From: JANSWP01 sp041941305
Lineage (GTDB): Bacteria; Bacteroidota; Bacteroidia; Chitinophagales; Saprospiraceae
NCBI GenBank assembly: GCA_041941305.1
Contig: JBGTQJ010000041.1
Location: forward strand, 1 to 64,000
Direction: 5' to 3'
DNA: 64,000 nucleotides
The notes under the pieces: generated by a model
Databases searched by the model: none
Told to the model about the DNA's origin: nothing
The model's input: only the letters and a program-made list of their open reading frames with translations
Part shown: in pieces, positions 34,063-42,467 of the stretch
Numbering within the stretch: position 1 is the stretch's first letter
Layout of the letters: each line of letters opens with the position of its first letter
Program-made: the position numbers and the translations under genes

Positions 34063-35115
34063 TTAATCCTTATTCGCCAACTGCCCACAAGCGGCATCGA
34101 TATCTTTGCCTCTACTCCTCCGCACAGTCACCATGACCCTTCTATCTATCAAATACTTCGCAAATTCATCAATGGCATTTTCAGAAGATTTTGTGAATGA
34201 AACGCCCTCCACCGGATTGTATTCGATGATATTGACTCTTACAGGAAATGATTTGCATAAGCCGACCAATTTGGCAGCATCTTCCAAACCATCATTGAAA
34301 TTCTGGAAAGCGATGTATTCGTAGCTGATGCGATTGCCTGTCGTTTTATAAAAATATTTCAAGGCATCCATCAAAATGGCGAGGTTGTTTTGCTCATTAA
34401 TGGGCATGATTTCATTTCGTTTTTCGTCGTCAGCAGCGTGCAGTGACAATGCAAGATTGAATTTCACTTTATCATCTGCCAGTCTTTTGATCATTTTTGC
34501 AATCCCGGCTGTGCTGACAGTGATGCGCTTCGGAGACATATTCAATCCTTCTGGAGAAGTGATATGCTCTACACTTTTCAATACATTATTATAGGCCAGA
34601 AGTGGCTCCCCCATGCCCATGTACACAATATTGGTAAGTGGATGGTCAAAATGCTCCAAAGACTGTTGATTGACCAAAACGACTTGATCGTATATTTCTG
34701 CTGCATCCAGGTTGCGCAGCCTTTTCATTTTTCCGGTAGCACAAAATTTACAAGATAAACTGCACCCAACCTGACTGGAAACACAAACGGTGAATCGTCT
34801 ATCCCTTGGAACAGGAATTAACACGGATTCAATCAAATGCCCATCGTGTAAAACAAACCGCGATTTGATGGTGCCATCCAGACTTTTTTGCACTTTATCT
34901 GTCTGTATACAATTAATCGTAAATTTTTCGGAAAGTTGCTGCCGCATACTCTTGGAAAGATTGGTCATTTCATCAAAACTACGGGCACTCTTTTGCCAAA
35001 GCCATTCATAGATCTGCTTCGCGCGAAATTTCTTTTCCCCCAACCCAAGAATCATCTCTTCAAGCTCTGCTTTTGACAATTTTCGAATATCCTTTTTGGT
35101 CTCTATTGCAATCAT
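34063..35115 (-). CDS. rlmN: 23S rRNA (adenine2503-C2)-methyltransferase / tRNA methyltransferase RlmN
   Basis: A 350-aa radical-SAM enzyme that methylates C2 of A2503 in 23S rRNA and A37 of some tRNAs. The ATG at 35115 is chosen over one 72 nt upstream because a promoter box (TATTTTTG) sits between them and the family start follows it. Cys118, Cys122 and Cys125 form the CxxxCxxC Fe-S motif (GCSLSCKFCATGK). Cys111 (TVCVSSQVG) and Cys343 (DAACGQL) are the methyl-carrier and resolving cysteines in this family. GEPLLAYNNV and STAG motifs are present. It is divergent from a DUF1684 lipoprotein; the two candidate promoters are 23 bp apart. Confidence 0.95.
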   Translation of the reverse strand: MIAIETKKDIRKLSKAELEEMILGLGEKKFRAKQIYEWLWQKSARSFDEMTNLSKSMRQQLSEKFTINCIQTDKVQKSLDGTIKSRFVLHDGHLIESVLIPVPRDRRFTVCVSSQVGCSLSCKFCATGKMKRLRNLDAAEIYDQVVLVNQQSLEHFDHPLTNIVYMGMGEPLLAYNNVLKSVEHITSPEGLNMSPKRITVSTAGIAKMIKRLADDKVKFNLALSLHAADDEKRNEIMPINEQNNLAILMDALKYFYKTTGNRISYEYIAFQNFNDGLEDAAKLVGLCKSFPVRVNIIEYNPVEGVSFTKSSENAIDEFAKYLIDRRVMVTVRRSRGKDIDAACGQLANKD

Positions 35116-35119
35116 GCTG

Positions 35120-35127
35120 CAAAAATA
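35120..35127 (-). promoter_or_regulatory. -7 box of rlmN promoter
   Basis: TATTTTTG on the minus strand fits TAnnTTTG. Its last base is only 4 nt from the rlmN ATG, so the transcript would begin at or next to the start codon. Confidence 0.5.
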
Positions 35128-35150
35128 GGAAAAGAGGAAGATGGAATTTT

Positions 35151-35158
35151 TACTTTTG
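35151..35158 (+). promoter_or_regulatory. -7 box of the DUF1684 gene
   Basis: TACTTTTG fits TAnnTTTG. A start about 6 nt later would leave a leader of about 12 nt before the ATG at 35176. Confidence 0.5.
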
Positions 35159-35175
35159 CTAAAAAACAATTTCCA

Positions 35176-36081
35176 ATGAGATCTCATGCTTACCTATTGC
35201 TCCCTATATGCATCGTCTGCTTTTTTAATTGTAACAATACCGTAGAAAATAAAACTATTAATGAAGCCTATCAAAATTCCATAATGGAATGGAGATCCAA
35301 ACGCGTCAAAAATCTCACCTCTGCCAATGGCTGGATCTCTCTTGCAGGATTATTCTGGCTTGAAGAAGGAGAAAATACTTTTGGAGCCAGCGATGAGAAT
35401 CAAATCGTCTTTCCAGCAAAAGCACCTGAACATATGGGATCTTTTTTGTTGCAAGGCGATTCCGTTGTTGCATTAATTCATCCAGAGGTAATAATCAATG
35501 TTGATGATAAGCCAATATCAGAAATGACTTTGGTTCCAGATATAGCAGGCTCTCCGACCATTCTTCATCATCAATCCTTGAATTGGAACCTCATCCAACG
35601 AGGAGATCGTTTTGGCATTCGGCTGAGAGATACCCTTCATGAAGCCAGACAAAATTTTAAAGGCATCGAATATTTTGACATCAATCCAAACTGGAATCTG
35701 TCTGCCACTTTTGAACCTTATGAAGGAGGTAAACAAATGAAATTTAAAAATGTACTGGATATGGAAGTGGATCAAAAAATAGAAGGTGCACTGAAGTTTA
35801 AAATTGAAGGAAAGGAATATGCATTAGATGTCCTGAACGGTGGACCAGATGACTTTTTTGTCATTTTTGCAGATGAAACAACCGGAGACAACACCTATGG
35901 CGGAGGTCGCTACCTATATGCCCCCAGACCTCAGGAGGCCAATCTCACCGAAATTGATTTCAATAAAGCATATACTCCTCCATGCGGTTTTACGGATTAT
36001 GCAACCTGTTTGCTACCACCTGCCCAAAACAGGTTGGATGTTGCTATTTTAGCAGGAGAGGAGTACCATGGTGATCATTAA
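35176..36081 (+). CDS. DUF1684 lipoprotein
   Basis: A 301-aa protein with an N-terminal lipoprotein signal (LLLPICIVCFFNCNN), probably cut before one of the cysteines at positions 13-19. The body follows the DUF1684 pattern: NGWISLAGLFWLEEGENTFG near residue 50, FFVIFADETTGDNTYGGGRYLY near 220, and the conserved ending FNKAYTPPCGFTDYATCLLPPAQNRL. The family has no firmly established reaction. The conserved PPC..YATC segment looks like a binding or catalytic patch. It is likely anchored in the outer or inner membrane facing the periplasm. Confidence 0.85.
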   Translation: MRSHAYLLLPICIVCFFNCNNTVENKTINEAYQNSIMEWRSKRVKNLTSANGWISLAGLFWLEEGENTFGASDENQIVFPAKAPEHMGSFLLQGDSVVALIHPEVIINVDDKPISEMTLVPDIAGSPTILHHQSLNWNLIQRGDRFGIRLRDTLHEARQNFKGIEYFDINPNWNLSATFEPYEGGKQMKFKNVLDMEVDQKIEGALKFKIEGKEYALDVLNGGPDDFFVIFADETTGDNTYGGGRYLYAPRPQEANLTEIDFNKAYTPPCGFTDYATCLLPPAQNRLDVAILAGEEYHGDH

Positions 36082-36148
36082 ACAACTTTTTTTGTACCTC
36101 CGGTAGCATAGCATAATTGGATTTTATAAATTATTTCGGTAATAGGAG

Positions 36149-36168
36149 CACGGCTTTGGAAAGCCGTG
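36149..36168. repeat. REP-like palindrome (CACGGCTT...AAGCCGTG)
   Basis: Third member of the CGGCT/AGCCG palindrome family, followed by GTACGG as in the 10.7-kb copies. It lies in the 159-bp gap between two converging genes. Confidence 0.6.
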
Positions 36169-36176
36169 GTACGGTT

Positions 36177-36215
36177 TAAAAAAAATCCTTCTGCAGTTTA
36201 AACCACAGAAGGATT
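36177..36215 (-). terminator. Terminator of htpG
   Basis: On the minus strand AATCCTTCTG pairs with CAGAAGGATT across a 12-nt loop and runs into eight T. It lies 26 bp past the htpG stop. Confidence 0.9.
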
Positions 36216-36240
36216 CAGCGTATGTTTATCTACCAGCCAA

Positions 36241-38124
36241 TTAATTTTTCAAAAACTCAAGGCTTTTTGTAATAAATGAAGTCAATCCTGCTCCTTTCAA
36301 CATATTTTGATTGAGCAAAGCCAGGTTGTACAAGTATTCTGTAAACTCTTGCTTTTTCTCCTCTTTACGCATTTTCAATAATTTTTCAGCAATTAATGGA
36401 TGGTTGGTATTGACTACCAAATTGTAGGAATCCGGAAAATCTCCCATGCCCATATTGCCACTCATAGCTTGCATTTCCTTCATTCTACGCATGAACTCGG
36501 GTTTGGTTACGACAACAGGATGCTCTTCGGGAGATAAGGGTTTCAATGTTACAGAAGCCCCCATATCCGCTTTCTTTTTCACAACCTCCTCAAAAAGGGA
36601 CTTTACTTTTTCCTCCTCCTTTTCACTCAATACAGATTCAGTTTTTTCGTCCTTTTGAACCAGGTTATCTACTGTATCTGAATCTACTCGCACAAAAGTC
36701 AGTTCCCCAACTTTATACTCCAAGTGCTGCATGAAGTGGTTGTCAATCATAGGATTGTCCATCTCCAAAACATCATATCCCTTATTTTGTGCTGCTTTGA
36801 TGTAGCTATCGTGTTCTTTTGGGTTCGTTGTGTAAAGCAATACCGTTTTATCATATTTGTCTGTTTGCATCGCCTTTACTTTCTCCTTATAGTCATCAAT
36901 GGTGAAGAAGTCACCTTCTACATTTTTCAATAAGGCAAACTTTACCGCTTTTTCATTGAATTTTTCATCAGAAATCATCCCGTACTTTACAAAGACGCCT
37001 AAATCCTTCCACTTGGATTCAAATTCTTCTCTTTGATTTTTGAATAAATCGCTCAACTTATCGGCTACCTTTTTAGTAATGTATCCAGTGATTTTTCTTA
37101 CATTGCTATCACTCTGTAAATAGCTTCTGGAAACATTCAATGGGATATCCGGAGAATCAATCACACCATGCAATAAAGTCAAAAATTCTGGAACGATTTC
37201 CTTTACCTCATCCGTAACATATACTTGATTGGAATAAAGTTGAATTTTATTTTTTTGAAGCTCAAGTGAATTGTTCAGTTTTGGAAAATACAGGATACCC
37301 GTCAGGTTGAATGGATAATCAATGTTCAAATGAATCCAAAACATGGGTGGTTGGCTGAAGGGATGCAATTCATTGTAAAAATTCTTGTAATCATCATCCG
37401 ATAATTCAGAAGGTGACTTTTTCCATGTTGGATGCGTATTGTTGATGATGTTTTCTACTTCAATTTCCCTGGACTCTTTGTCTTCACCTTCGCCTTCCCA
37501 AATGGTTTCTTTTTTGGTTCCAAATTTGATTTCAACTGGCAAAAACCGGCAATACTTATTCAATAGTTCTTCGATACGTCCCTTCTCCAAAAATTCCTTG
37601 CTATCATCACTTATATGTAATACGATGTCCGTACCTCTATTCTCTTTTTCGTTTTCAACGATGGAATATTCCGGGTCACCCTCACAAGCCCAGGTCACTC
37701 CACTTGCTCCTTCCTGCCATGATCTGGTAATAGCTTCCACTTTATCTGCAACCATAAAAGCCGAGTAAAAACCCAAACCAAAATGACCGATGATGCTACT
37801 TTCATCTTTATATTTTTCCAAAAAATCCTGGGCACTTGAAAAAGCAACCTGATTGAGATATTTTTCCACTTCTTCCTGGGTCATCCCAATCCCCTTGTCT
37901 CTAATGGTTAGTGTTTTTGCCTCTTCATTTAAAATGATTTCAATTTTTGTATCTCCGATTTCTCCCTTAAATTCTCCTCTTGAAGCAAGGGTCTTGAGTT
38001 TTGTGGTGGCATCAACAGCATTGGAAATGAGTTCTCTTAAAAAAATCTCCTGGTCGGAGTATAGAAACTGCTTGATAATTGGAAAGATGTTTTCCGTTTG
38101 AACTGAAATATTACCTTTTTGCAT
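36241..38124 (-). CDS. htpG: Hsp90-family molecular chaperone HtpG
   Basis: A 627-aa ATP-dependent cytoplasmic chaperone. The GHKL ATPase motifs are in order: ELISNAVDATTK near residue 30, DKGIGM near 78, GHFGLGFYSAFMVADKV near 115, and GTDIVLHI near 165. The middle domain (PPMFWIHLNIDYPF... LYSNQVYVTDE... LPLNVSRSYLQ-type segment) and the helical dimerisation C-terminus are complete. The length matches Bacteroidota HtpG. It is monocistronic, with its own terminator and a 330-bp upstream gap. Confidence 0.97.
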   Translation of the reverse strand: MQKGNISVQTENIFPIIKQFLYSDQEIFLRELISNAVDATTKLKTLASRGEFKGEIGDTKIEIILNEEAKTLTIRDKGIGMTQEEVEKYLNQVAFSSAQDFLEKYKDESSIIGHFGLGFYSAFMVADKVEAITRSWQEGASGVTWACEGDPEYSIVENEKENRGTDIVLHISDDSKEFLEKGRIEELLNKYCRFLPVEIKFGTKKETIWEGEGEDKESREIEVENIINNTHPTWKKSPSELSDDDYKNFYNELHPFSQPPMFWIHLNIDYPFNLTGILYFPKLNNSLELQKNKIQLYSNQVYVTDEVKEIVPEFLTLLHGVIDSPDIPLNVSRSYLQSDSNVRKITGYITKKVADKLSDLFKNQREEFESKWKDLGVFVKYGMISDEKFNEKAVKFALLKNVEGDFFTIDDYKEKVKAMQTDKYDKTVLLYTTNPKEHDSYIKAAQNKGYDVLEMDNPMIDNHFMQHLEYKVGELTFVRVDSDTVDNLVQKDEKTESVLSEKEEEKVKSLFEEVVKKKADMGASVTLKPLSPEEHPVVVTKPEFMRRMKEMQAMSGNMGMGDFPDSYNLVVNTNHPLIAEKLLKMRKEEKKQEFTEYLYNLALLNQNMLKGAGLTSFITKSLEFLKN

Positions 38125-38410
38125 ATCTAATTTTTTTGTTGTAAAAATTTATGCTTTGGCATTTTCAAAGGATGTGCCACCAACAATTTTCTGACAAAAT
38201 GGCGGAAGGCTTCTATTTTTTTGTCAAAAGGGAAGGAAAAACAGGTCTTATGTTCAAATTTTGGCTGATGTTATCCATGAGAAGCTTTTTATAGATTCAT
38301 GGATTTTAGTATTCCCATTATCAATTTCCTTATCCAGTTTTTTACAATTATTTCATTTTTGCCTGTCACAGATTTAACAAAAAATAAAGCCTAAACAAAA
38401 AGCGCAATTT
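38125..38410. other. Intergenic gap upstream of htpG
   Basis: This 286-bp AT-rich gap separates htpG (minus) from a small plus-strand gene. I see no gene or strong repeat. No clear TAnnTTTG box for htpG was found. Confidence 0.4.
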
Positions 38411-38439
38411 TATCATTGCAATCTGATACAGTTGTATCA
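38411..38439 (+). promoter_or_regulatory. Promoter box with overlapping operator-like palindrome
   Basis: TATCATTG (38411-38418, one mismatch to TAnnTTTG) is followed at the expected transcription start by the perfect dyad TGATACA-GT-TGTATCA (38424-38439). The ATG of the small gene follows 15 bp later. A dyad on the start point is a classic repressor position. Confidence 0.5.
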
Positions 38440-38454
38440 ATAAAATGAAATGCT

Positions 38455-38712
38455 ATGAGTGAAAGACGAAAATTAAAAGGTGAGCAGGTAAAAGATTTGA
38501 TTACAAAATTTTTTTACCGGGATAGCTATTTGTGCTTTCAAATAATGTTGCACTTAGATAGCAATGAGACAGTAGTATATAAGGAATATCTTGATTATAC
38601 AGAATATAAAAAAGCGTTTAAGGAATTACAACAAATTAGAACAAAAAATCAAGTATTCATTATTCCAAATAAAAGTTTAAAATTGGAGGTTGAAGGAGTG
38701 AAAGTGGCATGA
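38455..38712 (+). CDS. Small hypothetical protein behind a palindromic operator-like site
   Basis: An 85-aa, Lys/Glu-rich cytoplasmic protein (MSERRKLKGEQVKDLITKFF) with no signal peptide or transmembrane segment. It has a helix, a strand pair (LCFQIMLHLDSNETVVYKEYLDY) and a helix, a small alpha-beta layout. I do not recognise the family. Support for a real gene comes from its position behind a promoter box and the perfect dyad. It could be an autoregulated stress or toxin-antitoxin-like protein, but nothing in it shows that directly, and no partner gene is next to it. Confidence 0.55.
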   Translation: MSERRKLKGEQVKDLITKFFYRDSYLCFQIMLHLDSNETVVYKEYLDYTEYKKAFKELQQIRTKNQVFIIPNKSLKLEVEGVKVA

Positions 38713-38889
38713 TTTTGGCGTTTGGTAATACCGTCCTTGAAATTAAATTTTGAATCGTCTTAGTTTCCCCCACTATCGGTTTTACCCTTTTATACTCCCC
38801 CTGCATTCCCATCAACCAGGCAAGTTGCATAAGCAATTTTGACTGACAATGACACCAGACCGACTACTAAAGATATAGTGTGACCTTTA

Positions 38890-39070
38890 TTAGGTTTCAA
38901 CGGACTGTGAAACCCCTGTTATTTTTCGCTGTCCGGCTAAAGAGGTCTTTTGGGCAGAAGTGCCCTGGGACAGTGAGTGAGACCAGTTCATTTGGGGGGT
39001 AGAGCTGGTCTTAAACTCACTTTATTCCCAAAAGAGGGGCAATCAACTGTACGTTGATTGCCCCTCTTTG
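38890..39070 (+). ncRNA. Candidate structured RNA with intrinsic terminator
   Basis: The gap 38713-39161 holds no gene but a dense set of complementary segments. GGTTTC/GAAACC pairs 38893 with 38909. CTGTCC/GGACAG pairs 38929 with 38968. GGGCA-GAAG-TGCCC lies at 38952-38965. GAGT..GACCAG pairs with CTGGTC..ACTC (38975-39018). A longer-range CTTTTGGG/CCCAAAAG (38947 with 39027) competes with the GGGCA stem. The series ends in a 14-bp perfect terminator stem (GAGGGGCAATCAAC, 39034-39066). Read on the plus strand it precedes the PrsW gene by 96 bp. I do not recognise tmRNA, RNase P, SRP or 6S signatures. It is either a small RNA or a cis-acting leader. Confidence 0.6.
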
Positions 39071-39161
39071 TTATTTATGAGGATAAGCAATCATAACTTG
39101 AATTAATTTTTTTCTTCCTATCTTTCCTCCTCATATTGAGATTCTTGATTAACCCTTTCAC

Positions 39162-39872
39162 ATGAACCCTTTCCTTATAGGTTTAGCGATTCTTCCTGGA
39201 TTATTTATTTGCTATTATATCTTTAGAATGGACAAGTATGAAGCAGAGCCCAAAATTCATTTGGTGGTATGCTTTATCCTTGGAATTGCAATTATTTATC
39301 CCACCATATGGATAGAAGAATGGGTCATTGATACCGGTTTAGAAAACTACGGCAGCCTGCTCAGCACTATGGTGTATGCACTAATAGGTGTCGCATTAAT
39401 TGAAGAAGCGGGAAAGTTTATTTGCCTAATGATATACCCCTATCCAAGAAGGTTCTTCAATGAACCGATGGATGGCATTGTTTATTCCGTTATGATTGGA
39501 ATGGGCTTTGCCACTTTGGAAAATGTTTTTTATGCAGATACCTATGGATTTAAAACGGCATTGGTCAGGGCTATTACCGCAGTACCAGCCCATGCAGCTT
39601 TTGCCATTTTAATGGGATATTTCGTTGGTTTGGCAAAATTTGACAAAAAAAACAGAATCAAACTACTGGCATGTGGATTCTTGCTGGCAGTATGGGTGCA
39701 CGGTTTGTACGATTTCTTTTTATTGCAAGAAATGTATGACTGGCTTTCCGGCTTTGCAATTGTTACACTTTTTTTAGCCATTAAATATGCCCGAAAAATG
39801 GTCCAAATGCATCAGGAAAATTCTCCATTTAAAGAAACAGTTTCGACCTTTCCCGAAGAAGATAATATTTAA
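39162..39872 (+). CDS. PrsW-family intramembrane metalloprotease
   Basis: A 236-aa integral membrane protein with about seven hydrophobic segments. The PrsW/CPBP-type motifs are present: IEEAGKF (EExxK) near residue 80, DGIVYSVMIGMGFATLEN near 105-122, HAAFAILMGYF near 145 and a late His (VWVHGLYDFF). In Bacillus, PrsW starts cleavage of the anti-sigma factor RsiW; here the target is unknown. The gene overlaps the stop of the converging kinase gene by 4 bp and sits behind a candidate structured RNA. The long hydrophobic C-terminal helix ends in a polar tail. Confidence 0.85.
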   Translation: MNPFLIGLAILPGLFICYYIFRMDKYEAEPKIHLVVCFILGIAIIYPTIWIEEWVIDTGLENYGSLLSTMVYALIGVALIEEAGKFICLMIYPYPRRFFNEPMDGIVYSVMIGMGFATLENVFYADTYGFKTALVRAITAVPAHAAFAILMGYFVGLAKFDKKNRIKLLACGFLLAVWVHGLYDFFLLQEMYDWLSGFAIVTLFLAIKYARKMVQMHQENSPFKETVSTFPEEDNI

Positions 39873-40813
39873 AACCGCAATATTGGCAGGAGGGAATATT
39901 GCCCTAATTGATCTTGAGTTTTATTCCAATCGTTGGTGATTCCCAAAATAAAACCGCCACCACCCGCCCCACAAATTTTCAATTTATGGGTATTGGACAT
40001 TAAACTTTCTCGCCAAATATGCTGAAACTTCTCTGGAATCATTTTATTAAAATATTGATATTGAAAATTGCCTATTTTCTCAAAACAGGAAATTAAATCA
40101 GACCAATGATTTTCTCTAAATGCTTCAATTGCCCGCTCATTCCATGGAATCAATTCTTTTCTACATCGTTCAGAAAAATCTTCATCTTCACTTTGTTTTA
40201 GAAAAATTTGAACAAATGGACCAGTATGGCGAGGGATTTTTGTGTCTAGTAAAAAAACTGCTCCCATTCCTGCTGGATTTCCTTGCGGGATTGATGTCAC
40301 GCTTAACAGCCCTTTTCCTTCCATTAAGATGGGTTGATTGACAAAACAGATTAGCGGATCAATGCCAGAACTAGAACCATGAAAAAAACTTTCAAGGACA
40401 CTAAATACCTTTTTTAAGTTATTGAGGTATAATTGATCTTTTTCAAAATTGAATTTGCAAAAAATATCTAGAAAAGCAGCACATAATGCTCCTGAACTTC
40501 CAACCCCATAACCTACCGGAATATTGGAATCGAAAAATATCCCCTTCTTTAGCGCATCCTCAAAATGAGCATAGTCAACTTCAAAGAGCGATTTTTTTTC
40601 AGGCTCTAAATCTTTTAAATATTTCAGAAATCCTGGCAATTGCTGCTGTAGTTTTAAAAGTTGATTTTCTTGGGCAGAATTAGCATACTGCCATTGTCCA
40701 AAAAAGTTGGGAAAAGGAATGGCGAGCACTTTTGAACCAAATATGACTGTATATTCTCCAAAAAGGAGCAATTTCGAATAGTACTTCTTTGATTTTTTTT
40801 TGTTTCCTATCAT
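39869..40813 (-). CDS. Mevalonate-kinase-like GHMP kinase
   Basis: A 314-aa GHMP kinase. The first motif is KLLLFGEYTVIFGS (GEY/HxVxxG), the ATP loop is VGYGVGSSGALCAAF near residue 105, and SFFHGSSSGIDPLICFVNQP near 150 matches the mevalonate-kinase GxxSGID substrate segment. The third motif is KICGAGGGGFILG near 290. It most likely phosphorylates mevalonate or a related alcohol for isoprenoid synthesis. Its ATG overlaps the stop of the upstream CYTH gene (4-bp ATGA overlap), so the two are translationally coupled. Phosphomevalonate kinase is an alternative, but the SGID motif favours mevalonate kinase. Confidence 0.75.
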   Translation of the reverse strand: MIGNKKKSKKYYSKLLLFGEYTVIFGSKVLAIPFPNFFGQWQYANSAQENQLLKLQQQLPGFLKYLKDLEPEKKSLFEVDYAHFEDALKKGIFFDSNIPVGYGVGSSGALCAAFLDIFCKFNFEKDQLYLNNLKKVFSVLESFFHGSSSGIDPLICFVNQPILMEGKGLLSVTSIPQGNPAGMGAVFLLDTKIPRHTGPFVQIFLKQSEDEDFSERCRKELIPWNERAIEAFRENHWSDLISCFEKIGNFQYQYFNKMIPEKFQHIWRESLMSNTHKLKICGAGGGGFILGITNDWNKTQDQLGQYSLLPILRF

Positions 40814-41322
40814 TTCTCCAAAAGCATATCACTATAAGAAATATCAATTAATTCATGCTGCTTGATCTCAAATAAATCCATGTAGTATTGGCATTGGTCT
40901 GTCAACTCCGATTCTTCAAATTTATCCTTATCATCAATTGCTTCAATTTCAACAAAAGAACCCAATCCTTCCACTTCATCTACATGAAATTTGACGTTTT
41001 CAATAAAATATATTGATCGATTCTTGTCAACTACGACTAAGATACCCACAGATTTTATCAGAATTTCCTTCAGGGAAGATTTTGGCTCGGACTTAAATAG
41101 CAATACCTCAGACTTTTTTGGTCCAACCCGATTGCTCCTTATATAATGAATCAAATGATTTTCGATATTGCCTTCGCGAAGCTTGAGTCGTCCATTATTT
41201 ACTTTGAAGTAGGTATCAATTTGATGATCTACGCCAACAAATCGAGCTTTTTTTTCTTTTAATATCTGATGAATGCTTTCAGGATTTGAACAGTATGCTT
41301 TGATTTCAATATTTAAAGGCAT
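40810..41322 (-). CDS. CYTH-domain protein (class IV adenylate cyclase / thiamine triphosphatase-like)
   Basis: A 170-aa protein opening with NIEIKAYC (the ExExK-type signature) and continuing with YFKVNNGRLKLREGN near residue 42 and VDEVEGLGSFVEIEAID near 115, the standard acidic-basic tunnel residues of the CYTH/triphosphate tunnel fold. Such enzymes bind triphosphates; the substrate (ATP, thiamine triphosphate or polyphosphate) cannot be told from the sequence. It is first in a two-gene unit with the GHMP kinase. The divergent side carries a copy of the hairpin-tail repeat and then fdhD. Confidence 0.8.
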   Translation of the reverse strand: MPLNIEIKAYCSNPESIHQILKEKKARFVGVDHQIDTYFKVNNGRLKLREGNIENHLIHYIRSNRVGPKKSEVLLFKSEPKSSLKEILIKSVGILVVVDKNRSIYFIENVKFHVDEVEGLGSFVEIEAIDDKDKFEESELTDQCQYYMDLFEIKQHELIDISYSDMLLEK

Positions 41323-41443
41323 ATTATCACGAGGTGAGTAATCAATTTATTTTTTAGGCAAAGCTAACATTCCAGGGAAATTGAAAAAACTGAAGGGAAA
41401 AATCTTTGAGATTTTTTTGAAATTGGAAAAAATGCTGAGAAAT

Positions 41444-41510
41444 AAAAAAGTCGCACCTATAGTGCGACTAGCTAGTTAACAAATTATAATCTCATGAAAA
41501 TAAACGATAT
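41444..41510. repeat. Hairpin-tail repeat, copy upstream of fdhD
   Basis: An A-run, GTCGCAC (41450-41456) / GTGCGAC (41462-41468), a 9-nt spacer, then AACAAATTATAATCTCAT and an A-rich end with ACGATAT. The same element occurs six times at 56-57 kb. Read on the minus strand it is a stem followed by six T. Confidence 0.8.
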
Positions 41511-41602
41511 ACAAAATTAACGGAAAAAATCTTAAAAATGTTCGGTGAAACCTCAAATTAGCCGCTTTCTTGGGCAAAATGACTGCGCTTTAACAAAAAT
41601 TT

Positions 41603-42448
41603 ATGAAAATGGAAAACATTTCGATGGTAAAAATTCAAAAAATTGGTAAAAAAATAGCCAAACAACAAGATGATTTTCTAGTTGTCGAAGAGCCTTTAGA
41701 GATTAGGGTGGCTTTTGGAAGCCTCAAAAACCGAAAGCAAAAAAGTATTTCGGTGACCATGCGCACCCCTGGAAATGATTTTGAATTAGCAACAGGATTT
41801 TTGTTTACTGAAGGCATTATTGAACGAAAAGAAGATATTTTGAAAATAGATTTTGTTCAAACTTTCGATAAAGCTTCTCGGGAAAATATCGTAAAACTGG
41901 AGTTGAGTCCAGAAGTTGGTTTCGATATCGATAAGTTGGAACGACATTTTTATACCTCCTCTAGCTGTGGTGTATGTGGCAAGGCTTCCATTGAAGCAGT
42001 TCATGCATCCGAAATTCCAGATTTGGAAGACAATTTTCCAAATGTAAAAGCCGCTCTTTTTTATCAACTCCCCAAACGGCTCAAAGAACAACAATCTCTT
42101 TTTGAACATACCGGTGGATTGCATGCTGCCGCTTTATTCGATCAGCATGGCAACTTATTATTACTTAGAGAGGATATTGGAAGACACAATGCGGTCGACA
42201 AACTAATTGGCGCTTTACTTTTGAAAAAGCAATTGCCGCTTTCCAAATATATCATTTTGGTAAGTGGAAGAGCCGGCTTTGAGTTGGTTCAAAAATCCCT
42301 TATTGCAGGGATCCCCATTATGGCAGCAGTTGGAGCGCCTTCCAGTTTGGCTGTGCGCCTGGCTATGGAATCGGGTATGACCTTGATAGGTTTTCTGAAA
42401 GAAGAAAAATACAACATATACACCCATCCGCAGCGAATCATTTATTAA
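41603..42448 (+). CDS. fdhD: Formate dehydrogenase accessory sulfurtransferase FdhD
   Basis: A 281-aa protein that transfers sulfur to the molybdenum or tungsten cofactor of formate dehydrogenase. The expected loop with catalytic Cys pair is present (SSCGVCGKAS near residue 118), then FEHTGGLHAAALF near 168 and REDIGRHNAVDKLIGALL near 192, all hallmarks of FdhD. The ATG at 41603 has alternatives 6 and 21 nt later; the longest start is kept. No molybdoenzyme gene lies nearby in the window. The next genes are bTHX and a small conserved protein I have associated with the fdhD context in this phylum. Confidence 0.93.
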   Translation: MKMENISMVKIQKIGKKIAKQQDDFLVVEEPLEIRVAFGSLKNRKQKSISVTMRTPGNDFELATGFLFTEGIIERKEDILKIDFVQTFDKASRENIVKLELSPEVGFDIDKLERHFYTSSSCGVCGKASIEAVHASEIPDLEDNFPNVKAALFYQLPKRLKEQQSLFEHTGGLHAAALFDQHGNLLLLREDIGRHNAVDKLIGALLLKKQLPLSKYIILVSGRAGFELVQKSLIAGIPIMAAVGAPSSLAVRLAMESGMTLIGFLKEEKYNIYTHPQRIIY

Positions 42449-42467
42449 CCGATGATTCAAACTTTTT

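Noticed and set aside
36241..38124. Plus-strand frames of 60-109 codons inside htpG
   Set aside because: Shadow frames opposite a full-length, motif-complete chaperone gene.
38231..38252. A phrase (AACAGGTCTTATG) shared with the start of the 1749-aa gene at 12828
   Set aside because: Only 13-15 nt long and with unrelated flanks; most likely chance.
38890..39070. Identification as tmRNA, RNase P RNA, SRP RNA or 6S RNA
   Set aside because: None of the conserved sequence blocks of the first three is present, and the multi-hairpin layout does not look like the long bubble-containing rod of 6S RNA.
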